The notes beneath the pieces were generated by a model. The model saw only the letters and a list, made by a program, of their open reading frames with translations. It did no database searches and was not told the origin of the DNA. Both the position numbers and the translations under genes were made by a program. A stretch of 64,000 nt of DNA from Sphingomonas changbaiensis NBRC 104936 (GTDB lineage Bacteria; Pseudomonadota; Alphaproteobacteria; Sphingomonadales; Sphingomonadaceae). The stretch covers positions 1 through 64,000 of the forward strand of contig NZ_BBWU01000039.1 of NCBI RefSeq assembly GCF_000974765.1. The letters are read 5' to 3'. This document shows, in pieces, positions 18,339 through 26,013 of the stretch (its first letter is position 1; each line of letters begins with the position of its first letter).

Positions 18339-19135
18339 CCATCAGAACGATCCTCGTCGATGACGAGCCGCTGGCCATCCAGGGCCTGCAACTGAGGCTC
18401 GAGCCGCACGAGGATGTGGAGATTGTCGATACCTGCTCGAACGGGCGGGAAGCGATCCGATCGATCAAGACCAACAAGCCCGATCTCGTTTTCCTCGACA
18501 TCCAGATGCCCGGCTTTGACGGCTTTTCCGTCGTCCAGGGGCTGATGGAGGTCGAGCCGCCGCTGTTCGTGTTCGTGACCGCCTATTCCGATCATGCGAT
18601 CCGCGCCTTCGAGGCGCAGGCCGTCGATTATCTGATGAAGCCGGTCGAGGAAGACCGGCTCGCCGCCACGCTCGACCGCGTCCGCCAGCGGCTCGCGGAA
18701 AAGCGCGGCGTCGAGGAAGTCGACCGGCTGCGCGAAGCGCTGGCCGAAGTTGCGCCCGAAGCCGCCGCCGAGATCAGCGAAGGCGCCGAGGCGCCGTCGG
18801 CGAGCCGCTTCGAGAAGATGATCAACATCAAGGATCGCGGCCAGATCTTCCGCGTCGACGTCGACAATATCGAGCGGATCGACGCGGCCGGCGATTACAT
18901 GTGCATCTACACCGCCGAAAACACGCTGATACTGCGCGAGACGATGAAGGATCTGGAAAAGCGGCTCGATCCGCGCCGTTTCCAGCGCGTCCACCGCTCG
19001 ACGATCGTCAATCTCGACCTCGTCAAGCAAGTGAAGCCGCATACCAACGGCGAATGCTTCCTGGTGCTGGATTCGGGCGCGCAGGTGAAAGTCAGCCGCA
19101 GCTACCGCGACGTCGTCGCGCGCTTCGTCCACTGA
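18335..19135 (+). CDS. LytTR family DNA-binding response regulator
   Basis: A 266-aa response regulator paired with the LytS-type kinase just upstream (ATGA overlap). The receiver domain has the acidic pocket at Asp9/Asp10 and phospho-acceptor Asp55 (LVFLDIQMPG), with conserved Thr (FVTAY) and Lys (YLMKPV). An Ala/Glu-rich linker leads to a LytTR DNA-binding domain (about residues 165-266: INIKDRGQIFRVDVDNIERIDAAGDYMCI; FQRVHRSTIVNLDLV). Targets cannot be read from the sequence. The TonB receptor upstream is the nearest candidate, but a terminator separates it from this operon. Confidence 0.93.
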   Translation: MTIRTILVDDEPLAIQGLQLRLEPHEDVEIVDTCSNGREAIRSIKTNKPDLVFLDIQMPGFDGFSVVQGLMEVEPPLFVFVTAYSDHAIRAFEAQAVDYLMKPVEEDRLAATLDRVRQRLAEKRGVEEVDRLREALAEVAPEAAAEISEGAEAPSASRFEKMINIKDRGQIFRVDVDNIERIDAAGDYMCIYTAENTLILRETMKDLEKRLDPRRFQRVHRSTIVNLDLVKQVKPHTNGECFLVLDSGAQVKVSRSYRDVVARFVH

Positions 19136-19192
19136 TCGACGAAAAGCCGGTGCTGATCGCGGGGCGACGATAGCAGAGCTACGGCCTGGTCG

Positions 19193-19489
19193 TCAGGTCC
19201 GTTCGTCCCCGTCCGCGACATAGCGGCGCTCGCCGGTTTCGGGATTGAAATAGACGCGCACGGGCAGGTGGGTTTCGGGGTCGACGAACCGCTCCGCGGT
19301 CGCCTGCCAGGGCGGCCCCGGAACGCCTGCCTCCGGGCTCTTATAGGCGCGCCGCTCAAGCAGCATCAGCAGCAGCGCGATCGCCAGCCACACGGCAGGA
19401 CCCCAGAACGGAATGGCGGTCGTGACGATCGCGACCAGGCAGCCGAGCAAGCCGAGCGCGACGGCGAGGATGACCGCGACGCGCAACAT
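19193..19489 (-). CDS. Small membrane protein of unknown function
   Basis: A 98-aa protein with one long or two short N-terminal hydrophobic segments (residues 2-45: MLRVAVILAVALGLLGCLV, then a WGPAVWLAIALLLMLL helix). A polar tail follows (ERFVDPETHLPVRVYFNPETGERRYV) that probably faces the cytosol. I do not recognise a named family. The ATG at 19489 is preferred to one 13 codons upstream, which would overlap the preceding YbjQ gene. The YbjQ gene ends 4 nt upstream, so the two are likely cotranscribed. Confidence 0.68.
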   Translation of the reverse strand: MLRVAVILAVALGLLGCLVAIVTTAIPFWGPAVWLAIALLLMLLERRAYKSPEAGVPGPPWQATAERFVDPETHLPVRVYFNPETGERRYVADGDERT

Positions 19490-19493
19490 CGCG

Positions 19494-19817
19494 TCACTCC
19501 GCCGGCACGAGATCGACGGCCGTGCCATAGGCGACGATCTCGCTCATGGTCTGACCGATCTCGGACGAATCGAACCGCATCATCACGATCGCATTAGCGC
19601 CCATCGCGCTGGCGTTCTCGACAAGCCTGTCGACCGCGTGACGGCGCGCCTCTTCGAGCAGGCTGGTATATTCCTTGATCTCGCCGCCGATCAGCGAGCG
19701 AAGCGCGGCGCTGATATTACCCGCCAGCCCCCGGCTGCGGACGACCAGGCCGAAGCATTGGCCCTTCACTTCGCGTACGCGGAAGCCCGGGACATTTTCA
19801 GTGGTGACGACGATCAT
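19494..19817 (-). CDS. YbjQ family (UPF0145) protein
   Basis: A 107-aa cytosolic protein of the YbjQ family, often called heavy-metal-binding domain proteins and built as a pentamer. Family features are VVTTENVPGFRVREVKGQCFGLVVRS, EARRHAVDRLVENASAMGANAIVMMRFDSSE and a C-terminal YGTAVDLVP. The function is not well established. The ATG at 19817 follows a clear Shine-Dalgarno (GGGGAGAGG), whereas the earlier ATG does not. It is followed after 4 nt by a small membrane-protein gene. Confidence 0.85.
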   Translation of the reverse strand: MIVVTTENVPGFRVREVKGQCFGLVVRSRGLAGNISAALRSLIGGEIKEYTSLLEEARRHAVDRLVENASAMGANAIVMMRFDSSEIGQTMSEIVAYGTAVDLVPAE

Positions 19818-19885
19818 TTGCCTCTCCCCTTGCGAGGCGCGATGATGCACCCGTGGCCGCCGACGCGCCAGAGGAGGGAGAACGC

Positions 19886-20650
19886 ATGAACCAGACGGAG
19901 AAGGCGCGCGCTTTCGCAGGCCTGCACATCCCCGGAAACCCGATCATTCTGTTCAACGCCTGGGATGCGGGATCGGCCAAAGCGGTCGCGGATGCAGGTG
20001 CGAAGGCCATCGCAACCGGCAGCTGGTCGGTGGCGGCTGCCCAGGGCTTCACCGATGCCGAGGCGCTGCCGATGGAGTTCGCGATTGCCAACGCGGCGCG
20101 CATCGCGGCTGCGGTCGAGCTGCCGGTGACGCTCGATTTTGAAGGCGGCTATGCGATCGAGCCGGGCACGCTCGCCGCGAATTTCGGGCGCGTGCTGTCG
20201 GCCGGCGTGATCGGCTGCAATTTCGAGGATCAGAGGATCGGCGGCGAAGGTCTCCACCCGGTCCGCGACCAGGCCAGACGCGTCGAGGCCTTGCGGCGCG
20301 AGGCCGAACGCGCCGGCATTCCCGCCTTCATCAACGCCCGCACCGACATCTTTCTGAAGGCGAAGCCGGAGGCGCACGACAACGCCGCGGTCGACCACGC
20401 ACTCGAACGCGCCCGCGCCTATGCCGATGCCGGCGCAAGCGGCTTTTTCGTGCCCGGCCTTGCCGACGAGAGGCTGCTCGCGCGCGTGTGCGAAGGATCG
20501 CCACTGCCCGTCAACGCGATGATGTTTGCCGGCATGCCGGACAAGAAGCGCCTGGCGGAGCTCGGCGTCGCGCGGATCAGCCACGGGCCGGGGCCGTATC
20601 GTCAGGCCATGGCTGCGCTGACCGAAATGGCGCGGGCGGCGTTTGCATGA
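19886..20650 (+). CDS. Isocitrate lyase/PEP mutase family protein
   Basis: A 254-aa TIM-barrel enzyme of the isocitrate lyase/phosphoenolpyruvate mutase superfamily. Markers are LFNAWDAGSAKAVADAG, the metal-binding DFEGGY strand, GCNFEDQ, and FINARTDIFL. The catalytic KKCGH loop of true isocitrate lyases is absent, and the length is that of oxaloacetate-decarboxylase or 2-methylisocitrate-lyase-like members. The specific substrate is unknown. The ATG at 19886 has GAGGAGGGAG upstream. A large inverted repeat (20655-20758) separates it from msrB on the other strand. Confidence 0.85.
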   Translation: MNQTEKARAFAGLHIPGNPIILFNAWDAGSAKAVADAGAKAIATGSWSVAAAQGFTDAEALPMEFAIANAARIAAAVELPVTLDFEGGYAIEPGTLAANFGRVLSAGVIGCNFEDQRIGGEGLHPVRDQARRVEALRREAERAGIPAFINARTDIFLKAKPEAHDNAAVDHALERARAYADAGASGFFVPGLADERLLARVCEGSPLPVNAMMFAGMPDKKRLAELGVARISHGPGPYRQAMAALTEMARAAFA

Positions 20651-20654
20651 TCTT

Positions 20655-20758
20655 AGCCCTCCCCTTCAGGGGAGGGGGTTGGGGTGGGGAATGTCCGATC
20701 GACTCGGAGCAGGGCCAGCCTGCCCCACCCCCAACCCCTCCCCTGAAGGGGAGGGGCT
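20655..20758. repeat. Long inverted repeat, CCCTCCCCTTCAGGGGAGGG family
   Basis: About 35-nt arms at each end, AGCCCTCCCCTTCAGGGGAG... (20655-20689) and its near reverse complement (20723-20758), enclose a 33-nt centre. Each arm is itself palindromic (CCCCTTCAGGGG), so it can form two small hairpins or one long stem. It lies between two convergent genes and its last bases adjoin the msrB stop codon. A sister copy is at 59248-59365. Confidence 0.92.
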
Positions 20759-21250
20759 TTAGGCCGCTTTGCCCGGCACGAATTTCAGGGCGAGGCCGTT
20801 GATGCAGTGGCGTTTGCCGGTGGGTTTAGGGCCATCGTCGAAGATGTGGCCGAGATGGCCGCCGCAGCGCTTGCAATGTTCCTCGACGCGCTCGAAGCCG
20901 AGCTTGGTGTCGGTCGCGGTCGCGGTCGCGCCCGGCATTGCTGCCCAGAAGCTCGGCCAGCCGGTGCCGCTCTCGAACTTGGTCTTCGAGGAATAGACCG
21001 GCAGGCCGCAGCCGGCGCAGGTGAACAGCCCGGCGCGGTGCTCCTTCAGCAACGGACTGCTTCCCGGCGGCTCGGTCGCTTCCTCGCGCAGCACGGCATA
21101 GGCTTCAGGGCCGAGCCGCTTCTTCCACTGCGCGGGAGTCAGGCGGAAGCGCGGGTCGGTTGCCGGTGCGACGGCGCCGGCCCGGAAGCCAAACAGTCCC
21201 ATTCCGGCGACAGCCGCGCCTGAGAAAAGCAGCATTCGACGGTCGATCAT
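20759..21250 (-). CDS. msrB: Peptide-methionine (R)-S-oxide reductase, exported
   Basis: MsrB of 163 aa that reduces methionine-R-sulfoxide in damaged proteins. Zinc ligands Cys78/Cys81 (CAGC) and Cys126/Cys129 (CKRC) are present, with catalytic Cys149 in KRHCING. It starts with a twin-arginine-like signal (DRRMLLFSGAAVAGMGLFG), so this copy probably acts in the periplasm. The length beyond the 130-aa core is accounted for by that signal. The stop codon TAA directly abuts the large inverted repeat (20655-20758). Confidence 0.93.
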   Translation of the reverse strand: MIDRRMLLFSGAAVAGMGLFGFRAGAVAPATDPRFRLTPAQWKKRLGPEAYAVLREEATEPPGSSPLLKEHRAGLFTCAGCGLPVYSSKTKFESGTGWPSFWAAMPGATATATDTKLGFERVEEHCKRCGGHLGHIFDDGPKPTGKRHCINGLALKFVPGKAA

Positions 21251-21305
21251 GATCCAGGCCCTCGCGGATATTTGGCCAAGATACGGAGCTGCGGCCCGGT
21301 CGGTT

Positions 21306-22547
21306 TCAATATTTCGAAATCCGGACCGGCAGTTTGCGGTAGCCGTTCACGAAGCAGGCGCTGACCCGCACGGGCTCCTCCTGCACTTCCACCCGCATCC
21401 GCCGCTTCGCCATTTCCTCGAGCAGCACGCTGATCTGCAGTTCGGCGAGCCGGGCGCCGACGCAGCGATGGATGCCGTAGCCGAACGCCAGATGACGCCG
21501 GGCGTTTTCGCGATCGACGATCAATTTGTCGGCGTTCGGAAACACGCTCTCGTCGCGGTTGCCCGAGATATACCAGAGCGCCAGCTTGTCGCCGGCCTTG
21601 ATCTGCTGCCCTTCAAGCTCCGTATCCTGCGTCGCGGTGCGCCGCATGTGCGCCAGCGGCGTCTGCCAGCGGATGATTTCCGACACCGCGTTCGGGATCA
21701 GGCCGGGATCGTTCTCCAGCTTGGCGCGCTCATCCGGGAACTTGTTCAGGCCGTAGATCGCACCGGTCATCGAGTTGCGGGTCGTGTCATTGCCGCCGAC
21801 GATCAGCAGGATCAGATTTCCCAGGAATTCATTGTCCGCCATGTCGCTCATGGCGTCGGAGTGGATCATCATCGAGATGAGATCCGGTGAGGGCGGCTGG
21901 TCCTTTTTCGAATCCCACAGATTCTTGAAATAGGCCGCGCACTCGAACAGATGCTGGAGCCGCTGCTGGCGCGTGTCGACATTGTGGACGAGCTCGATGT
22001 CGCCGGCCCAATCGGACCAGAAGGTCAGCTTGCGCCGGTCCTCCCAGGGAAAATCGAACAGGATCGCCAGCATCTGCGTCGTGAGCTCGATCGAGACCCT
22101 GTCGACCCAGTCGAACGTCTCTCCCCATGGCAAGTCATCCAGGATTTCGGTGGTGCGGCGGCGGACATCCTCCGCCATCCGGGTGATCTCGCTCGGAGTG
22201 AAGGCGGGCGAGACGGTGCGGCGCTGCTCGCTGTGCTTCGGCCGGTCCATCGCGATGAACATCGGCATGATGAACTCCGCATCCTTCTGCGGATCGGCGA
22301 GCGTGATCCCGCCATATTCCCAGGACGACGAGTAGATGTCCGGCAGGCTCTCGACATGGACGATCGGCTTGTAAGTCGACACCGACCAATAAGGTCCGAA
22401 CGACGAGTTCTCGCAGCGATAGACGGGCGCCTCGGCCCGCAGCCGGCGGAACGGCTCCTGCCACCTATGCTCCCGATAGAGTTCGGCCCGGCTGACATCC
22501 AGCGGATCGATCATTTCCTCGAGGGTGGGCTGCGCGAGAGTGGCCAT
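21306..22547 (-). CDS. Cytochrome P450
   Basis: Soluble bacterial P450 of 413 aa. The oxygen-binding I-helix is LILLIVGGNDTTRNSMTG, the K-helix ExxR is EIIRW, and the heme ligand is Cys362 in FGYGIHRCVGARLAE. HSEQRR near residue 120 is the usual C-helix heme-contact region. The ATG at 22547 follows an AGGAGA ribosome binding site. No ferredoxin or reductase gene is adjacent, so its redox partner is elsewhere. The subfamily and substrate are not determined; the sequence style is that of class I P450s that hydroxylate terpenoid or steroid-like compounds, which is inference. Confidence 0.95.
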   Translation of the reverse strand: MATLAQPTLEEMIDPLDVSRAELYREHRWQEPFRRLRAEAPVYRCENSSFGPYWSVSTYKPIVHVESLPDIYSSSWEYGGITLADPQKDAEFIMPMFIAMDRPKHSEQRRTVSPAFTPSEITRMAEDVRRRTTEILDDLPWGETFDWVDRVSIELTTQMLAILFDFPWEDRRKLTFWSDWAGDIELVHNVDTRQQRLQHLFECAAYFKNLWDSKKDQPPSPDLISMMIHSDAMSDMADNEFLGNLILLIVGGNDTTRNSMTGAIYGLNKFPDERAKLENDPGLIPNAVSEIIRWQTPLAHMRRTATQDTELEGQQIKAGDKLALWYISGNRDESVFPNADKLIVDRENARRHLAFGYGIHRCVGARLAELQISVLLEEMAKRRMRVEVQEEPVRVSACFVNGYRKLPVRISKY

Positions 22548-22694
22548 CGTCGGTCTCCTGACTCGGTCTGCTGTGCGGGAGAGTGCCATTGCCAGCGCCG
22601 GAGCGAAAGAGCGTTTTCACATGCAACCTATCGCATGGAACGGGCGACCCGTCGCGCGTGTTGTCATCAATGGAATTAGAGAAGGTCGCGACCC

Positions 22695-23252
22695 ATGAAA
22701 CGCCTGACGTTCGCCGCGCTTGCCGCAGCCGCCTTGCTGGCCGGCTGCGCGACGCCCACCCCCTACCAGCCGCTCGGTGCCCCCACCGGCGTGCGCGGTG
22801 GATTCTCCGAGCAGCAGATCGAGCAGAACCGCTTCCGCGTGATGTTTTCCGGCAACCAGTTCACGTCGCGCCAGCGGGTCGAGAATTACCTGCTGTTCCG
22901 CGCCGCCGAGCTGACCGTCCAGCAGGGCTATGACGGCTTCACGATGGTCGATCGCAACACCGACAAGCAGACGACGGTGCAGACCTATCCGCGGCCGTTT
23001 GCGCCCGGACCATTCGGCTATTGGGGACCGAGCTGGCGCTATTATGGCCGGTTCGGCTGGCGCTATTGGGACCCCTATGGCTACGACCCGTTCTGGGCTG
23101 ACTCGGTGGACGTGACGACGATCGACCGGTTCGAAGCGAGCGCCGAAATCGCGATGTTCAAGGGGCCGCCGAAGAGCGCCCGCGACTTCGACGCGCGGGA
23201 AGTGATGCGGAACCTGGGTCCCACGATCGAGCCGCCGCCCCCGCCGCGCTGA
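22695..23252 (+). CDS. CC0125/CC1285 family lipoprotein
   Basis: A 185-aa lipoprotein. The signal peptide ends in the lipobox LLAGC, with Cys18 as the acylated residue. The mature part starts TPTPYQPLGAPTGVRGGFSEQQIEQNRFRV, which I recognise as the CC0125/CC1285 family of alphaproteobacterial envelope lipoproteins of unknown function. A Tyr/Trp/Gly-rich stretch (residues about 100-135) and a Pro-rich tail follow. It ends one base before the convergent manC stop, with no room for a terminator between them. Confidence 0.87.
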   Translation: MKRLTFAALAAAALLAGCATPTPYQPLGAPTGVRGGFSEQQIEQNRFRVMFSGNQFTSRQRVENYLLFRAAELTVQQGYDGFTMVDRNTDKQTTVQTYPRPFAPGPFGYWGPSWRYYGRFGWRYWDPYGYDPFWADSVDVTTIDRFEASAEIAMFKGPPKSARDFDAREVMRNLGPTIEPPPPPR

Positions 23253-24305
23253 TCAGCCGGTCCGACCCTTCATTGCGTCCAGGAGTCTTTTGACCTCCTG
23301 GCTGCGGCCGCGCGGGAGGACCAGGACGTGGTCGCCCGTCGCGACGACGATCAGATCGGAGACGCCCAGCGCTGCGATCGTAGGACCGTCGCTGCGGATC
23401 AGGCAATTGGCGGTGTCCAGCGCGATCACGTCGCCGGTGGCAACCGTCCCGCGATCGTCGGCGGCCCCGAGGCTGTGCACCGCATCCCAGCTGCCGATGT
23501 CTGACCAGCCCATTGCGACAGGGACCACGGCGACCCGCTCGGCCTTTTCGAGCACGGCGTAATCGATCGACTCCGCCGGCGCCGCGGCGAACCGCTCCGG
23601 GTCCGGCAGTACGCGCGCACCGTCGCGGCGCGCGGCGGCTATCGCGGCGGCGACGGACGTGCGCATCGCCGGCGCGTGGAGCCCCATCGCGTCAAGATAC
23701 GCGCGAGCGCGGAACAGGAAGATGCCGGCGTTCCAGGAGTAACCGCGCTCGCGCAGCATCCGCTGCGCCTCCGCGAGAGGCGGCTTTTCGACGAACCGCG
23801 CGACCTTGTGCACGCCCTCGGCCAGCGGATCGCCGAGCATGATGTAGCCGAATCCGGTCTCCGGCCGCTCCGGGGCGATCCCGAACGTCACCAGCCAGCC
23901 CTGTTCGGCAAGCGGCGCGGCGCGGTCGATCGCCTCCCGAAAGGCGCCGAGGTCGCCGATCGCGTGATCGCTGGGCAGGACCAGCAGCAGCGCGTCCGGC
24001 GCCGCCATTGCTGCGAGCGCGATCGCCGGGGCGGTATTGCGCGCGACCGGTTCCAGGATCAGCGCGGCGGGCGTGCAGCCAATGCGCGCAAGCTGCGCCT
24101 CGATCGCATCGGCCTGCGCTCCGGTGGCGACGATGATCGGCGCGGCGAACCGCGCGGCATCGGCCAGGCGCGCGGCGGTCGTTTGCAGCATCGTCAGTTC
24201 GCCGGACAGCGTCAGCATCTGCTTCGGCTGCGCGAGCGTCGAGAGCGGCCACAGCCGGGTCCCGGCACCGCCGGACAGGATGACGGGCGTGATCGATGTG
24301 GCCAT
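23253..24305 (-). CDS. manC: Mannose-1-phosphate guanylyltransferase
   Basis: A 350-aa nucleotidyltransferase that makes GDP-mannose from mannose-1-phosphate and GTP for surface polysaccharides. The nucleotide-binding signature ILSGGAGTRLWPLS lies at residues 10-22, followed by PKQML, the metal-site region LVLPSDHAI, and the conserved FVEKP and WNAGIFLF. The mannose-6-phosphate isomerase cupin domain of long bifunctional ManC/AlgA proteins is mostly missing, so this is the short type. No other polysaccharide genes are adjacent. manC is used here as the family symbol; cpsB is a synonym. Confidence 0.9.
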   Translation of the reverse strand: MATSITPVILSGGAGTRLWPLSTLAQPKQMLTLSGELTMLQTTAARLADAARFAAPIIVATGAQADAIEAQLARIGCTPAALILEPVARNTAPAIALAAMAAPDALLLVLPSDHAIGDLGAFREAIDRAAPLAEQGWLVTFGIAPERPETGFGYIMLGDPLAEGVHKVARFVEKPPLAEAQRMLRERGYSWNAGIFLFRARAYLDAMGLHAPAMRTSVAAAIAAARRDGARVLPDPERFAAAPAESIDYAVLEKAERVAVVPVAMGWSDIGSWDAVHSLGAADDRGTVATGDVIALDTANCLIRSDGPTIAALGVSDLIVVATGDHVLVLPRGRSQEVKRLLDAMKGRTG

Positions 24306-24357
24306 GACATGACCCTAGCGGATCGGCCCCGATTGGAAAGCCGACGCCTGAGCCGCT

Positions 24358-25182
24358 ATGGCGCGGTTCATGGCCGACGAACTCGCCCGCATCGCCGCCG
24401 CGCTGGAGCGGATGTCCCCGCCCGCCGCGGCGGCGGCCGATCCGCAGGCTGCGGCCGCCTATCTGTGGCGTGGCGCCGGGCTGGTCGAGGCGCGGCATTT
24501 CGCGCCGCTGCCGCTCGACCTGCTGACCGGGATCGACGCGCAAAAGGCGATCCTGCTCGCCAATGCGCGGCGCCTCGCCGCCGGCCACGCCGCGCACGAC
24601 GTGCTGCTGTGGGGCGCGAAGGGCACCGGCAAGTCGGCGCTGGTGAAATCGGTGGTGGGCGCGGTGCGCGGCGAGGGGCTGGACATCGCGCTGGTCGACG
24701 TCGCCGCCGACCGGCTCGACACCCTCCCCCTGCTTTTCACGGAAGTCGAGCGGGCGGAGCGCGCCTTCATCCTGTTCATCGACGATATCGGCTTCGAAGC
24801 GGGCGGACCGGAGACGCGGCAGCTCCGCTCGCTGCTCGAAGGCGGCGCCGAGGAGCGACCGGCGAACGCACGGCTGCACGTCACCTCAAACCGCCGTCAC
24901 ATCGTCGCCCGCGACATTTCGGAGCAGGAGAGCGCGATCAATCCGCGCGACGTGGTCGACGACCGGCTAGCGCTGGCCGATCGCTTCGGCCTGGCGCTCG
25001 GCTTCCATGCGATCGACCAGGAAACTTATCTGGCGATCGTCGAGCGCTACGCGGCCGCCCACGACCTGCCCTTCGACGCGCAGGATGCGCTGCAATGGGC
25101 CACCCAGCGCGGCGCGCGCTCGGGCCGGGTGGCCTGGCATTACGTCACGGAGTTGGCCGGACGCGAGGGACGATCCCTCTAG
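24358..25182 (+). CDS. DUF815 family AAA+ ATPase
   Basis: A 274-aa cytosolic P-loop protein. Walker A is WGAKGTGKSALVKS, Walker B is FILFIDDIGFE, and a sensor-like TSNRRHIV and an arginine-rich C-terminus follow. The opening LLTGIDAQKAILLANARRLAAGHAAHDVLLWGAKG is typical of DUF815, an AAA+ family of unknown cellular role. Two ATGs (24358, 24370) are possible starts. Its TAG stop overlaps the first bases of the 272-nt element at 25180-25451. It is divergent from manC across 52 nt. Confidence 0.87.
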   Translation: MARFMADELARIAAALERMSPPAAAAADPQAAAAYLWRGAGLVEARHFAPLPLDLLTGIDAQKAILLANARRLAAGHAAHDVLLWGAKGTGKSALVKSVVGAVRGEGLDIALVDVAADRLDTLPLLFTEVERAERAFILFIDDIGFEAGGPETRQLRSLLEGGAEERPANARLHVTSNRRHIVARDISEQESAINPRDVVDDRLALADRFGLALGFHAIDQETYLAIVERYAAAHDLPFDAQDALQWATQRGARSGRVAWHYVTELAGREGRSL

Positions 25183-25451
25183 GGTGTGTACTCGATAGCC
25201 ACATCGAGCGTGATCGCCTGGAGAGGCGCGCTGGCGAGGAGCGCGGCGCAGACGCGTAGCTGAAGCTACGCGCAAGCAAGCGACGCGGCCAGCGCGCCTC
25301 TCCAGGCGACCCCTTCGGGGCGGGGCGTCTTTTGGCCCGTGGCGGCTTCGCTCGTCGGGCGCGATGTCCCACATCGCGTCCCTCCTCGCTCCTAGCCACA
25401 GGCCAAAATACGCCCCGTCACGCCGACGTGGCTATCGAGCACACACCCTAG
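25180..25451. repeat. 272-nt non-coding element with terminal inverted repeats and nested hairpins
   Basis: The ends are near-perfect inverted repeats of about 37 nt, CTAGGGTGTGTNCTCGATAG... on both sides with two transitions and one indel. Inside are two large stem-loops. The first has a perfect 21-bp stem (25215-25235 with 25288-25308) and an inner 9-bp hairpin (25253-25272). The second pairs about 25322-25343 with 25395-25416 and contains GCGATGT-CCC-ACATCGC. No coding potential is evident. The flanking convergent genes (DUF815 and hemerythrin) both end in TAG codons within the terminal repeats. It could be a MITE-like mobile element or a structured RNA. Confidence 0.85.
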
Positions 25452-25891
25452 GCTTTCACCTTTTCCTTCTGCGCCTCGAACGCGTCACCCATGTCCTTGC
25501 GTTCGGTGGTGTCGAAATCCTCCTTCACCTGGGAGAAGACTTCGTCTTCCTCTTCCTTGATGTGGTGTTCGAGGATTTCCATCATGACTTTCGCCTGGGC
25601 CGACCATTCCGGCGACATCGGATCGGCGCCCCCCTTCAGTTGAGCGAGCAGCGAGTCCGCCAGGCCGTGCTCGGTATAGCCCTCATACCCCGCCTCTTCC
25701 TCTTCCTCCTCGCCGGTCTTGATCAGCGCATCGTAAACGACCTTTTCCTCGGCCCGGGAATGCTTGACCAGCAACTCGGCAAATTGGGTGAACAGCCGCT
25801 CGCGCTCGGCACCATCCTCGCTCTTGTTGACCGCCCGGATCAGCTTCTTGAGCTCCTGGTGATCGGTGTGCAGCGCCTTGGTGATTTCCAT
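25448..25891 (-). CDS. Hemerythrin HHE domain protein
   Basis: A 147-aa helical protein of the HHE cation-binding family, expected to bind a di-iron centre and O2, NO or metal in the cytosol. Candidate ligands are His8 and His11 (LHTDHQELKK), HSRAEEKVVY, EHG, and the ILEHHIKEEEDEVF motif. An unusual run of acidic residues (GEEEEEEAG) lies mid-protein. Shine-Dalgarno GGAGAC lies upstream of the ATG at 25891. The stop codon lies in the terminal repeat of the 25180-25451 element, so the last residues may have been affected by its insertion. Confidence 0.88.
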   Translation of the reverse strand: MEITKALHTDHQELKKLIRAVNKSEDGAERERLFTQFAELLVKHSRAEEKVVYDALIKTGEEEEEEAGYEGYTEHGLADSLLAQLKGGADPMSPEWSAQAKVMMEILEHHIKEEEDEVFSQVKEDFDTTERKDMGDAFEAQKEKVKA

Positions 25892-26013
25892 GTCCGTCTC
25901 CTCGTTTCAGCGACAGAACGAGCGACATTCGGCGCGGTTGCCTGACGTTTGTCGAACCTGGGTGGCGGCACCGCGGCCGGCCGCTAAACCGTAGATCGAC
26001 AGATAAGCAGAGG

